DNA of 59,090 nucleotides from Rubrivivax sp. (GCA_016790425.1 JAEUPF010000037.1:1-59090); one strand, 5' to 3'. Numbered from the stretch's first letter, positions 1 to 8,439 are shown. A program made the numbers and translations. Notes: generated by a model from the letters alone, not told the origin.

Positions 1-651
1 GCGCTGGACAAGAAGCTGCGCGAGGAGATGCAGCTGGAGATCCGCCGCCTGCACCGCGAGCTGGGCGTGACGATGGTCTACGTCACGCACGACCAGGGCG
101 AGGCGATGACGCTGTCGGACCGCGTGGCCGTGTTCAACCACGGCCGCATCGAGCAGCTCGGCGCGCCGGCGGAGCTGTACGACCGCCCGAGCGGCGCCTT
201 CGTCGCCGGCTTCGTCGGCGACAACAACCGCGTCGTCGGGCAGGTGGCGCGGCGCGAGAACGGCACCGGCCTCGTGCACCTCCGCGTGGCCGGGCGCGAC
301 GGCACCGTGGCCGGGCGCTGCAGCGCCGCGCTCACGGCGCAGCTGGACGGCGCGGCAGCCGCCTGCGCCGCCGTGAGCCTCAACATCCGGCCCGAACGCG
401 TGCGCGTGCTGGGCGGCGCCGGCGACGGCGAGGCGGGCCGCGGCGCCGTTGCGCTCAACCGCTGGCCGGCCAGGGTGGTCGATGTCATCCACCAGGGCGA
501 CCACTGGCGGCTGATCGCGCAGATCGCCGGCGCGGACCACAATGCCGCGCCGTGGGTCGTCAAGCTGCCCGCCGGCAGCGCGCAGGCGGGCCTGGCGCCC
601 GGCACGGCGGTGACGCTCGGCTTCGCGGCCGAGGAGGCCTGGGTGTTCTGA
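1..651 (+). CDS. ABC importer ATP-binding protein, PotA-like (5' end cut off by window)
   Basis: This is the C-terminal part of an ATPase that drives a polyamine/spermidine-type importer at the inner membrane. The frame is open from base 1. The first residues ([17 protein letters not shown]) are the region just after Walker B, and [17 protein letters not shown] is the switch histidine region of the PotA/CysA/MalK class. The last ~130 residues fit a TOBE-like regulatory domain, which includes the GDNNR and LNIRPERV segments. The Walker A and signature motifs lie upstream of the window. It is followed at 733 by the binding protein and then two permeases, so it is the first visible gene of a four-gene transport operon. 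The substrate could be a polyamine or another small organic molecule. Confidence 0.9.
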   Translation, partial: ALDKKLREEMQLEIRRLHRELGVTMVYVTHDQGEAMTLSDRVAVFNHGRIEQLGAPAELYDRPSGAFVAGFVGDNNRVVGQVARRENGTGLVHLRVAGRDGTVAGRCSAALTAQLDGAAAACAAVSLNIRPERVRVLGGAGDGEAGRGAVALNRWPARVVDVIHQGDHWRLIAQIAGADHNAAPWVVKLPAGSAQAGLAPGTAVTLGFAAEEAWVF

Positions 652-732
652 CGAGCCGACGGCAACGAGACAACGTCTTTCGACAAGCGGCCCGCGCAAC
701 GCGGCGCCGCAAACCAAAGAGGAGAGCGACCG

Positions 733-1818
733 ATGAACGAGACGACGAGAAGCGACTGCCGCGCCGGCCGGGCTGCGGCATGGACCCGCGCCTGCGTGGC
801 CACCGCAGCAGTGCTGGGCGCGGCGACGATGGCGACGGCGCAGACGCGCGACCTGAGCGTCGTGTCGTGGGGCGGCGCGTACCAGGAGGGCCAGAAGGAG
901 GTCTACTTCAAGCCCTTCATCGCCAGCGGCACCAAGCTCACCGACGAAGCGTGGGACGGCGGCCTCGGGGTGCTGCGCACGAAGATCAAGGGCGGCGCCA
1001 ACACCTGGGACGTGGTGCAGGTGGAGGCCGACGAGCTGGAAGTGGGTTGCGACGAAGGCCTGTACGAGAAGCTCGACGTGGCCAAGATCGGCGGTGCCGG
1101 CCGCTACCTGCCGGGCACGGTGCACGGCTGCGGCGTCGGCGCGATCATCTACAACCTCGTGCTCGCCTACGACGGCGACAAGATGAAGAGCGCCCCGGCC
1201 GGCTGGGCCGACTTCTTCGACAGCAAGAAGGTGCCTGGCAAGCGCGCCATCCGCAACGGCGCCAAGTGGAATCTCGAGATCGCGCTCATCGCCGACGGCG
1301 TGCCGAAGGCCGACGTCTACAAGGTGCTGCGCACGCCGGCCGGCGTCGACCGCGCCTTCAAGAAGCTCGACGCCATCAAGCCCGACCTCGTGTTCTGGAA
1401 GAGCGGCGCGCAGCCGCCGCAGATGCTGGCTGCCGGCGACGTGGTGATGACCACCGCCTACAACGGCCGCATCACCGCCGCCAACGAGAAGGACAAGAAG
1501 AACTTCAAGATGGTGTGGAAGGACACGCCGTACACGATGGACAGCTGGGTCATCATGAAAGGCAGCCCGAACAAGGCCAATGCCGAGAAGCTGATCGAGT
1601 TCATGGGCCGGCCGGAGAACCAGGCCCGGCTGCCCAAGTACATCCGCTACGGCGTCACGAGCAAGGAAGCGGCAGCCAAGGTCGACCCGGCGCTGATGGG
1701 CGAGCTGCCCACCAACCCGGCCAACCTCGGCCAGGCCTTTGCCGAGGACGTGCGCTTCTGGATCGACAACATCGACAAGCTCACCGAACGCTGGAACAAG
1801 TGGGCGGCGGCGAAGTAG
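733..1818 (+). CDS. Periplasmic substrate-binding protein, PotD-like (extracellular solute-binding family 1)
   Basis: The 361-residue protein has an N-terminal signal peptide ending near AQTRDLS, followed by the VVSWGGAYQ opening typical of PotD/PotF-like binding proteins. It would capture the ligand in the periplasm and deliver it to the permeases encoded next. The late segment DSWVIMKGSPNKANAEKLIEFM is also typical of this family. A GAGGAGAG ribosome site lies about 6 bases before the ATG. Two cysteines in the first half may form a disulfide. Spermidine/putrescine specificity is inferred from the family; the binding-site residues were not checked individually. Confidence 0.9.
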   Translation: MNETTRSDCRAGRAAAWTRACVATAAVLGAATMATAQTRDLSVVSWGGAYQEGQKEVYFKPFIASGTKLTDEAWDGGLGVLRTKIKGGANTWDVVQVEADELEVGCDEGLYEKLDVAKIGGAGRYLPGTVHGCGVGAIIYNLVLAYDGDKMKSAPAGWADFFDSKKVPGKRAIRNGAKWNLEIALIADGVPKADVYKVLRTPAGVDRAFKKLDAIKPDLVFWKSGAQPPQMLAAGDVVMTTAYNGRITAANEKDKKNFKMVWKDTPYTMDSWVIMKGSPNKANAEKLIEFMGRPENQARLPKYIRYGVTSKEAAAKVDPALMGELPTNPANLGQAFAEDVRFWIDNIDKLTERWNKWAAAK

Positions 1819-1889
1819 CGCGCTGCGTGCGGCGCTCTCGCGCCGGATGAGGGCAGGGCCGGGGCAGCGAGGGAGGAGAGGGCCGGCGG

Positions 1890-3095
1890 GTGAGGAAGCC
1901 GTTCCTGCTGACGCTGCCGCTGGCGGCGTTCCTGCTCGCCTGCTTCGCGTTGCCGCTGGCGTGGATGTTCTCGCTGGCGGTGCGCGAGGCCGAGGTGCCG
2001 CGCGCGCTGCCGCGAACGATCGCGGCGCTGCAGGGCTGGAGCGCCGAGCGGCCGCTGCCGCCGGCCGCATTCGCGGCGCTGGCGGCCGATATCGTGCAAG
2101 CGCGCGCGCAAGGCACGCTGGCCGACGCGGCGCGCCGCCTGAACTACGCCACCAACGGCGTGCGCAGCTCGCTGATGCGCGCGGCGCGCCAGGCCGAGGG
2201 CGCGGGCGCGCCGTCGCGCGCGGACCCGGGCGCGGACACCGGGAGCCCGGTGTTCGACGCTGCCTTCTTCGCCGCCATCGACCCGACGCTGGCCAGCCCG
2301 GCCTTCTTCGCCGCCGTGCAGCAGGCCGCGGGGCCCGTGTCGGCGTTCTACCTGCTGGCCGCGGTGGACCTCGAGCGCGACGCGCACGGCGGCATCGTCG
2401 CCGCGCCGGCCGAGGAACGCATCTACCTCGAGGTGCTCGGGCGCACGCTGGCCATCAGCGCCGCGGTGACGCTGGCGTGCCTGCTGCTGGGCTTTCCCGT
2501 GGCGGTGCTGCTGACGCAGGTACAAGGGCGCGCCGCGGCCTGGCTGATGGCCCTGGTGATGCTGCCGTTCTGGACCTCGCTGCTCGTGCGCACGGCGGCC
2601 TGGGTGGTGCTGCTGCAGCGCGAAGGGCTCGTCAACTCGCTGCTGCTGAAGCTCGGTCTGGCGGCGGCGCCGCTCGAACTCATCTACAACCGCACCGGCG
2701 TGCTGGTGGCGATGACGCACGTGCTGCTGCCGTTCATGATCCTGCCGGTCTACGCGGTGCTCAGGGACATCCCGCCGAACTACCTGAGGGCCGCGGCAAG
2801 CCTGGGGGCACCGCCGCCGGCCGCCTTCTTCCGCGTCTACCTGCCGCTGGCCGCGCCCGGCGTGGCCGGTGGCGCGCTGATGGTGTTCATCCTCGCGCTC
2901 GGCTACTACATCACGCCGGCATTGGTGGGCGGCGGCAGCGACCAGATGCTCTCGGCCTTCGTCGCGCGCTACACGGTGGAGACCGGCAACTGGGGGCTGG
3001 CCGCGGCGCTGGGCCTCGTGCTGCTGGTGACGACCTTCGTGCTGTACGCGCTGGCTCAGCGGCTGTCGGGCGGGCGGGCGCTGCGCGTGGGCTGA
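1890..3095 (+). CDS. ABC transporter permease, PotB-like, with a large periplasmic insertion
   Basis: This inner-membrane permease belongs to the binding-protein-dependent importer family. A first membrane helix (residues ~5-25) is followed by an extra hydrophilic stretch of roughly 140 residues, rich in Ala and Arg, and then the usual five-helix core from about residue 185. The EAA loop that contacts the ATPase is visible as LRAAASLGAPPPAAFFRVYLP. At 401 residues it is longer than E. coli PotB (about 275), and the difference is the first periplasmic loop. The GTG start at 1890 is preceded by a GGGAGGAGAG ribosome site. It forms the channel with the permease at 3145. Confidence 0.88.
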   Translation: MRKPFLLTLPLAAFLLACFALPLAWMFSLAVREAEVPRALPRTIAALQGWSAERPLPPAAFAALAADIVQARAQGTLADAARRLNYATNGVRSSLMRAARQAEGAGAPSRADPGADTGSPVFDAAFFAAIDPTLASPAFFAAVQQAAGPVSAFYLLAAVDLERDAHGGIVAAPAEERIYLEVLGRTLAISAAVTLACLLLGFPVAVLLTQVQGRAAAWLMALVMLPFWTSLLVRTAAWVVLLQREGLVNSLLLKLGLAAAPLELIYNRTGVLVAMTHVLLPFMILPVYAVLRDIPPNYLRAAASLGAPPPAAFFRVYLPLAAPGVAGGALMVFILALGYYITPALVGGGSDQMLSAFVARYTVETGNWGLAAALGLVLLVTTFVLYALAQRLSGGRALRVG

Positions 3096-3144
3096 AGGCG
3101 GGTGCACGGATGGCGCCGCGCGTGAGCGACAAGCCGACCGCACG

Positions 3145-3987
3145 ATGAACCGCGCCGGCGCTTCTGCCCTTCCGGCGCGCATGGCGCGCCTGGCGCTGCG
3201 CTTGTACGTCGCGCTCGTGCTGCTGTTCCTGCTGCTGCCCATCCTCGCCATCGTGCCGTTGTCGTTCTCCAGCGGCAGCCTGCTCGTGTATCCGCTGCCG
3301 GGCTGGTCGCTGCGCTGGTACGGCGAGGTCCTGACGAGCGCGGCGTGGATGCGGGCCCTGGCCAACTCGCTCTTCGTCGGTGCGCTGGCCACGGTGTTCG
3401 CGGTGCTGCTGGGCACGCTCGCGTCGCTGGGGCTGGCGCGCCAGCGCGGTCCCTGGGCGGCGGCGCTGAAGATGCTGGCGCTGTCGCCGATGATCGTGCC
3501 GGTGATCCTGGTGGCCGTGGCGAGCTACTTCTTCCTCGCGCCGCTCGATCTGGCCGGCAGCTACAGCGGTCTCGTGCTGGTGCACACGGTGATCGCGGTG
3601 CCGTTCGTCGTCATCCCGGTGCTGACGGCGCTGGAGCTGCAGGACCCGCACCTGGCGCGCGCCGCGGCCTCGTGCGGCGCCACGCCGGCGGCAGCTTTCT
3701 GGCGCGTGACGCTGCCGGGCATCCGGCCGGCGATGGCCTCGGGGGCTCTGTTCGCGTTCGCCGCTTCGTTCGACGACGTGGTGATTGCGCTGTTCATCGC
3801 CGGCGCGCGCCAGCGCACGCTGCCGCAGGAGATGTTCTCGGGCCTGCGCGACAGCATCACGCCGGCGATGCTGGCGGTGGCGACGTTGATGATCGTCATC
3901 TCCACCGCGCTGTACCTCGCGGTGGCGCGGGTGCAACGGCGCAGCCGCGCGGCGCTGGTCTCGGCGCATGCCACGTTCCCCGGGTAG
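3145..3987 (+). CDS. ABC transporter permease, PotC-like
   Basis: This 280-residue protein is the second permease of the importer. It has the six-helix layout of PotC, starting with the helix LRLYVALVLLFLLLPILAIV. Its EAA loop is at ARAAASCGATPAAAFWRVTLP. It lies 49 bases after the first permease and ends the operon; the downstream 190-base gap then carries the promoter of the imu cassette. I see no hairpin with a T run after the stop codon. Confidence 0.9.
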   Translation: MNRAGASALPARMARLALRLYVALVLLFLLLPILAIVPLSFSSGSLLVYPLPGWSLRWYGEVLTSAAWMRALANSLFVGALATVFAVLLGTLASLGLARQRGPWAAALKMLALSPMIVPVILVAVASYFFLAPLDLAGSYSGLVLVHTVIAVPFVVIPVLTALELQDPHLARAAASCGATPAAAFWRVTLPGIRPAMASGALFAFAASFDDVVIALFIAGARQRTLPQEMFSGLRDSITPAMLAVATLMIVISTALYLAVARVQRRSRAALVSAHATFPG

Positions 3988-4113
3988 GGACACACGGACA
4001 GCCGCGCGGCGGCAGGTTCTTGGCCCGGATGCGGCCAAGCAAGGCACGTTGTGACCTTTTCGTGAACCGCGGCCAGGCTGCGGCTGTGAACCCCAAGGGC
4101 GATGCCCCTCGGG

Positions 4114-4142
4114 TTGACACAGGCGGGGAGGATATCTGTATA
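4114..4142 (+). promoter_or_regulatory. Promoter of the imuA-imuB cassette
   Basis: A perfect -35 hexamer TTGACA (4114-4119) is followed after 17 bases by TGTATA (4137-4142) as the -10. The -10 lies inside the LexA box at 4136-4151, so bound LexA should block RNA polymerase. The predicted start gives a leader of roughly 28 bases before the GTG of imuA. The -35 is a full consensus match, which is rare among the promoters of this window. Confidence 0.7.
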
Positions 4143-4151
4143 TTCATACAG
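4136..4151. promoter_or_regulatory. LexA box (SOS operator) of imuA-imuB
   Basis: The site reads CTGTATATTCATACAG, a perfect match to the CTGT-N8-ACAG consensus of gamma/beta-proteobacterial LexA. The same central TATTCAT occurs in one of the two boxes before lexA in this window (45934-45949). It overlaps the -10 of the cassette promoter, which fits classical SOS repression. Confidence 0.88.
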
Positions 4152-4177
4152 TATCGGTCCCCGTCTCCTTTTTCCCC

Positions 4178-4924
4178 GTGTCTTTCCCTGCCGAGCCGCT
4201 GCACCCCGGCCTCTGGCGCGCCAGCCAGGTGGGCCGCCCGCACGCGGCGGTCTTCGCCAGCGGCTTTGCCGAACTCGACAGGGTGCTGCCCGGGGGCGGC
4301 TGGCCGGCCGGCGTGCTGACCGAGTTGCTGCTGCCGCACCCCGGCGTGGGTGAGTTGCGGTTGCTGGCGCCGGTGCTGGCAGCGCTGCAGCGGCAGCAGC
4401 AGGAACGCTGCCTGATGTGGTTCGACCCGCCGGCCGCGCCTTGCGCCTGGGCGCTGCGTTCGCTGGGGCTTTCGGCGCGGCAACTGGTGCTGGTGCGCGC
4501 GGGCCTGGCGCAGAACGCGCAGCGCGTGCAACACGTGCTGTGGGCGCTGGAGCATGCGCTCAAGAGCGGCCATGTCGGCGCCGTCCTCGCGTGGCTGCCG
4601 CTGCGGCTGCCTGCCGACGGCTTGCGCCGCCTGCAACTGGCCGCGCAGGCGCACGAAGGGCCGGCCTTCCTGCTGCGCGGCGACGAAGCGGCGCGCCACG
4701 CGAGCCCGGCGCCGCTGCGCCTGCGCCTGGCCGCCGCCGCGCCCGACCAATTGCAGGTGCAGGTGCTCAAGCGCCGCGGCCCGCCGCTCGCGCAGCCGCT
4801 GCTGCTGCAGCTGCCGCCGGTGCTGGCCGCGCGTGCTGCGGCGCGGGCGCGCGCCGGCAGCGTGGTGCCGGCGGCGCTGCCGCCGTTGCGGCCGCTGCCG
4901 CGGCCATTGCCGCAGACGGCATGA
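4178..4924 (+). CDS. imuA: SOS mutagenesis protein ImuA
   Basis: This 248-residue protein has the RecA/SulA-like ImuA fold, recognised by the N-terminal LPGGGWPAGVLTELLLP segment and the following GVGELRLLAPVLAAL. ImuA works with ImuB and the polymerase DnaE2 in error-prone bypass of DNA damage. The P-loop-like segment lacks the GK[ST] of an active ATPase, as is usual for ImuA. The GTG start at 4178 is 26 bases after the LexA box. The imuB start follows 36 bases after its stop. Confidence 0.86.
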   Translation: MSFPAEPLHPGLWRASQVGRPHAAVFASGFAELDRVLPGGGWPAGVLTELLLPHPGVGELRLLAPVLAALQRQQQERCLMWFDPPAAPCAWALRSLGLSARQLVLVRAGLAQNAQRVQHVLWALEHALKSGHVGAVLAWLPLRLPADGLRRLQLAAQAHEGPAFLLRGDEAARHASPAPLRLRLAAAAPDQLQVQVLKRRGPPLAQPLLLQLPPVLAARAAARARAGSVVPAALPPLRPLPRPLPQTA

Positions 4925-4960
4925 GACCCGTGAGCGCCGCGGTTCGCTGCTGTTTCGCCC

Positions 4961-6736
4961 ATGCTGTGGCTGGCCCTTCATCTGCCGCTGCTTTCGCTGG
5001 AAGCGTTCAGCGCCACGCTGCCCGCAACAGCGGCCGCGGCCGCGACGGCATTCCCGGCGGCCGCCGCTGCGGGGGTTCCGGTGGCTCCAGTGGTTCCAGT
5101 GGCTCCGTCAGGCCCATCTTCCCCATCAGCCCCATCAGCCCCCGTCGCTCTTGTGGCCGAGCACCGCATCACCGCCGCCGATGCCGCTGCCGCGGCGCTG
5201 GGCGTGCAGGTGGGCATGAAGCGCGCCACGGCGCTGGCGCTGGCGCCGCAGCTCCTGCTCGGTGAAGCCGCCGCGGCGCGCGACGCGGCAGCGCTGCGCG
5301 CCGTGGCCCACGCCGCATTGGCGTTCACGCCCGCCGTCACGCTGCAAGACGGCCAGGCGACGGTGCTGATGGAGGTGAGCGCGAGCCTGCGCCTCTTCGG
5401 CGGCCTGGCGGCGCTGCACGAACGGCTGCGCGTGGCGCTGCGGCCGCTGGCGCACCGCGTGTCGATCGCCGCCGCACCCACCGCGCTGGGGGCAGCGGTG
5501 CTGGCGCGCTGGCGGGTGGTGGAGAAGGCGGCGGGTGCCGCGGGTGCGTCTGGCGCGCCGGGTGCATCCGGTGCGCCCTTCGACCCCGTGCTCGGCCCGC
5601 ACGGGCGCGACCTCGGCGAACTCACACGCCTGCTCGAACGTGCCCCGGTGTGGCTGCTCGGCCCTTCGCAGCCGCACTGGGAAGCGTTGCAGGGCATGGG
5701 ACTGAAGACGCTGGCCGACCTGCGCGCGCTGCCGCGTGCGGGGCTGGCGCGGCGCTTCGGCACGGCGCTGCTCGAAGACCTCGACCGCGCGCTCGGGCTG
5801 GCCCCCGACCCGCGGCGCTGGATCGAACTGCCGGCGCGCTTCGAGTCGCGGCTCGAACTGCACCAGCGCGCCGACAGCGCCGAGCAGGTGCTGCATGCCG
5901 CCGCCGTGCTGCTGGCGCGGCTGGTGGCGTGGGCGCAGGCGCGGCACGGGCGCATCGCCGCCTTCACGCTGGCGATGCAGCACGAACCGCGCCACCGGCG
6001 CGAGCCGCAGGCATCACGCCGCGGCAACGGCGAAGCCACCGAGCTGCGCGTGGAGCTCGCCGCGCCGGCGCTCGACCCGGCGCATCTGCAGCTGTTGCTG
6101 CGCGAACGCCTGGCGCGCGTGACGCTGGCCGCGCCGACGCTCGAACTGCGCCTGCGCTGCCGCGACCTTGTCAGCGCCGCGCCACCCAACGGCGAGCTCT
6201 TCCCCACTCGCGGCAGCGAGGCACTCGGCCTGGCGCGCCTGCTCGAACGCCTGCGTGCGCGCCTGGGCGAAGCGCAGGTGCAGTGCCTGGAGGCCGTGGC
6301 CGACCACCGGCCCGAGCGCGCGAGCCAGGGTGTGCCGGCGCTGGTTGCCGCGGCCCCTGCTTCCCCTGGCGGGGCGGCGCCGGGTGGGCGGGGCGCGCAC
6401 AACGAGCATGGCGCAGGGAAGGAACATAACGCGCAAAACGTGCGGGCCCCGGCGGCGGCGGCGCAGCGCCCGGTGTGGCTGCTGCCCGAGCCGCTGCCGC
6501 TGCCCGAGCGCCACCACCAGCCGCTGCTCGACGGCCAGCCGCTGCAGCTGTTGAGCGGCCCCGAGCGCATCGAAGCCGGCTGGTGGGACGGTCCGCCGGC
6601 CCTGCGCGACTACTTCATCGCGCTGGCCGCCGACGGTTCGCTGGTGTGGATCTGGCGCCGCCGCCTGGCCGCGCTCACCCCCAGCGGCGAAGCCGAAGAC
6701 GAAGTGCAGTGGATGCTGCAAGGCCGGTTCGCTTGA
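4961..6736 (+). CDS. imuB: Inactive Y-family polymerase-like protein ImuB
   Basis: The 591-residue protein is an ImuB-type Y-family homologue, which in this pathway is an adaptor and not a polymerase. The opening LWLALHLPLLSLEAF stands where active Y-family enzymes have the catalytic Asp, and that acidic residue is missing. The middle part carries the helix-hairpin-helix segment (LQGMGLKTLADLRALPRAGL). The C-terminal tail RDYFIALAADGSLVWIWRRR is typical of ImuB. Three low-complexity inserts are present: Pro/Ala/Val-rich at residues ~20-65, Gly/Ala/Ser-rich near 195-210, and Gly/His/Ala-rich near 465-505. A clamp-binding motif is probably in the C-terminal third but I cannot pinpoint it. Confidence 0.87.
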   Translation: MLWLALHLPLLSLEAFSATLPATAAAAATAFPAAAAAGVPVAPVVPVAPSGPSSPSAPSAPVALVAEHRITAADAAAAALGVQVGMKRATALALAPQLLLGEAAAARDAAALRAVAHAALAFTPAVTLQDGQATVLMEVSASLRLFGGLAALHERLRVALRPLAHRVSIAAAPTALGAAVLARWRVVEKAAGAAGASGAPGASGAPFDPVLGPHGRDLGELTRLLERAPVWLLGPSQPHWEALQGMGLKTLADLRALPRAGLARRFGTALLEDLDRALGLAPDPRRWIELPARFESRLELHQRADSAEQVLHAAAVLLARLVAWAQARHGRIAAFTLAMQHEPRHRREPQASRRGNGEATELRVELAAPALDPAHLQLLLRERLARVTLAAPTLELRLRCRDLVSAAPPNGELFPTRGSEALGLARLLERLRARLGEAQVQCLEAVADHRPERASQGVPALVAAAPASPGGAAPGGRGAHNEHGAGKEHNAQNVRAPAAAAQRPVWLLPEPLPLPERHHQPLLDGQPLQLLSGPERIEAGWWDGPPALRDYFIALAADGSLVWIWRRRLAALTPSGEAEDEVQWMLQGRFA

Positions 6737-6759
6737 ACAATTGGCCCCAGGAGACCGCG

Positions 6760-7281
6760 ATGAAGCCCGCTCGCCAGCACCGGCGTTCGCCCCCCCGCAC
6801 GAACGCGCGCATGGCCGCCCGCACGGACGCCCGCACCGAAGTCCGTATGAACAGCGGCCCCGACCTCCGCCCCGACATCCGCCCCGACATCCGCCCCGAC
6901 ATCCGCCCCGACATCCGCCCCGACATCCGCCCGCGCGGCGGACCGCCGCGCCGCGGCACTGCAAGCGACCCGGGCGACCCGCTGGCCGGCCTGCGCAACA
7001 TCGGCCCGGCGATGCGCGCCGATCTCGCGCTCCTGGGCATCGAGACGCTCGCGCACCTCGCGGCCAGCGAGCCCGACGCGCTCTATGCCGCGTTGCAGGC
7101 GAAGACCGGCCGGCGCCAGGACCCTTGCGTGTGGGACGTCTTCGCCGCCGCCATCCACGAGGCGCGCACCGGCGACAAGCGCGACTGGTGGACCTTCACG
7201 CCACAGCGCAAGGCGCGGCAGGCGGCGGGCGGGTTCCCCGAGCCTCGGCTGCCGCACCCCAAACCGCGCCGCCGGGCGTGA
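6760..7281 (+). CDS. Helix-hairpin-helix protein of the Cdd1 / mitomycin-resistance type, with an N-terminal RPDI repeat
   Basis: The ATG at 6760, preceded by CAGGAG, gives a 173-residue protein. Residues ~75-150 resemble the Cdd1 (pathogenicity locus) family: GLRNIGPAMRADLALLGIE is the helix-hairpin-helix DNA-binding element, followed by TGRRQDPCVWDVFAAAIHEA. The first 70 residues are Arg/Pro-rich and contain the tetrapeptide RPDI five times in a row. It starts 23 bases after imuB in the same direction and is probably co-transcribed with the SOS cassette. A role in DNA-damage tolerance is inferred from the fold and position only. Confidence 0.75.
   Translation: MKPARQHRRSPPRTNARMAARTDARTEVRMNSGPDLRPDIRPDIRPDIRPDIRPDIRPRGGPPRRGTASDPGDPLAGLRNIGPAMRADLALLGIETLAHLAASEPDALYAALQAKTGRRQDPCVWDVFAAAIHEARTGDKRDWWTFTPQRKARQAAGGFPEPRLPHPKPRRRA
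6868..6927 (+). repeat. Five 12-base tandem repeats inside the Cdd1-like gene
   Basis: The unit CGCCCCGACATC occurs five times without mismatch and is preceded by one degenerate copy (6856-6867). Each unit encodes Arg-Pro-Asp-Ile, so changes in copy number keep the reading frame. It lies in the disordered N-terminal part, before the folded domain. Confidence 0.95.
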
Positions 7282-7293
7282 ACGGCTGAAGGG

Positions 7294-7968
7294 TCAGGCG
7301 CCTGCGGCGGCCAGCACCCGTTGAAGGAAGCGCTCGATGTCGCGCAGTTCTTCCAGGCACACCGTGTGTTCCATCGGGTACTCGTGCCACTGGACCGGGT
7401 TGCCCAGCGCCGCGACCGCGTCGCGCCCGGCCTGGCCACGCGCCAGGCTGATCATCGCGTCGCGGCTGCCGTGTGCCAGCAGCACCGGCGTGGCGGCGTT
7501 GGCCGCGTGCCGCTCGCCGGCGGTCGCCGCCGACAACGGCAGATGCCCGGACATCCCCACCAGCCCGGCCAGCCGCCGCCCATGGCGCAAGCCCGCGCCG
7601 AGCGTGATGGCGCAGCCCTGCGAGAAGCCGCCCAGCACGATGCGCTCGGCGGGAACGCCGCGCGCCACTTCGCGTTCGAGCAGGCCATGAACCTGCGCGA
7701 TCGAGGCGCGCAGGCCCGCCTCGTCTTCCACGCCGCCGCCGAAGGCGAGGATGTCGTACCAGGCGCGCATGCGCGCGCCGCCGTTGGCTGTCACCGGCCG
7801 CACCGGTGCGCGCGGGAAGACGAAGCGCACCGGCCCCACGGCGTTCAGGTCGAGCTCGTCGGCGAAGGGCAGGAAGTCGGTGCCGTCGGCGCCCAGCCCG
7901 TGCAGGATGAAGACCGTGGCGCGCACGGGGCGGCCGGGGTCGAGTTCGAGGGTTTCGGGCAGGTCCAT
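7294..7968 (-). CDS. Carboxylesterase / phospholipase-like alpha/beta hydrolase
   Basis: This 224-residue protein belongs to the carboxylesterase/phospholipase family with a minimal alpha/beta-hydrolase fold. The nucleophile elbow is GFSQG with Ser116. The acid is Asp170 in HGSRDAM, and the base is His201 in YPMEHTV. An oxyanion segment LHGLGADG is near residue 22. No signal peptide is present, so it acts in the cytoplasm. It is convergent with the imu cassette. A -10-like TAGCAT ends 6 bases before the ATG, so the mRNA is probably leaderless. The natural substrate is unknown. Confidence 0.88.
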   Translation of the reverse strand: MDLPETLELDPGRPVRATVFILHGLGADGTDFLPFADELDLNAVGPVRFVFPRAPVRPVTANGGARMRAWYDILAFGGGVEDEAGLRASIAQVHGLLEREVARGVPAERIVLGGFSQGCAITLGAGLRHGRRLAGLVGMSGHLPLSAATAGERHAANAATPVLLAHGSRDAMISLARGQAGRDAVAALGNPVQWHEYPMEHTVCLEELRDIERFLQRVLAAAGA

Positions 7969-7974
7969 GCGCCG

Positions 7975-7980
7975 ATGCTA
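7975..7980 (-). promoter_or_regulatory. -10 hexamer TAGCAT next to the esterase start codon
   Basis: On the minus strand TAGCAT is followed by six bases and then the ATG at 7968. Transcription would be expected to start at or within a base or two of the start codon. No TTGACA-like -35 is seen at 16-18 bases. The same geometry occurs at trpS, purN, the NUDIX gene, map and dapC. Confidence 0.5.
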
Positions 7981-8086
7981 GCGGCCGCACAGTGCCGCTG
8001 CCGGTGCGCCCGCGAATGGGCCCCGCGGCGCACCTGCGAATGGGCGGCGCGGCGCGCCTGCCGCAGAATCGCGCACCCGCACGTGC

Positions 8087-8126
8087 GCAGACCGACGCAG
8101 ACCGACGCAGAGCGACGATGAGCGAC
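8087..8126 (+). repeat. 10-base tandem repeat running into the DUF3297 start codon
   Basis: Two exact copies of GCAGACCGAC (8087-8096, 8097-8106) are followed by GCAGAGCGAC and GATGAGCGAC. The last unit contains the ATG at 8118. The unit is not a multiple of three. Copy changes would therefore alter the 5' leader and the spacing to any upstream signal. Confidence 0.8.
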
Positions 8127-8429
8127 ACCCAGACCCCGCCCCCCGTGCCCGACCGCCTGAGCACCGACCCGCGCAGCCCTCACTACGCCCGCGAGGTGAT
8201 CGAGCGCGACGTGGGCATCCGCTTCAACGGCCGCGAGCGCCACGACGTCTCGGAGTACTGCATCAGCGAAGGCTGGGTGCGCGTGCCCTCGGGCAAGACG
8301 GTGGACCGCCGCGGCGAGCCGCTGCTGATCAAGCTGAAGGGCAAGGTGGAGGCGTACTACCGCGCCGCCGCGGCCCCGGCAGCGGCAGCGCCGCCGCCGG
8401 CGCCGGGCGGCCCCTCGGCACCGGCCTGA
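8118..8429 (+). CDS. DUF3297 family protein
   Basis: This is a 103-residue conserved protein of unknown function. The core (DRLSTDPRSPHY, then VGIRFNGRERHDVSEYCISEGWVRV and a segment ending LIKLKGKVEAYY) matches the DUF3297 family. The last ~20 residues are a Pro/Ala tail. It has no signal peptide or membrane segment. The ATG at 8118 was chosen because the family similarity begins about ten residues later. It lies 10 bases before the DUF1015 gene and is probably co-transcribed with it. Confidence 0.8.
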   Translation: MSDTQTPPPVPDRLSTDPRSPHYAREVIERDVGIRFNGRERHDVSEYCISEGWVRVPSGKTVDRRGEPLLIKLKGKVEAYYRAAAAPAAAAPPPAPGGPSAPA

Positions 8430-8439
8430 CGGACCAGCC

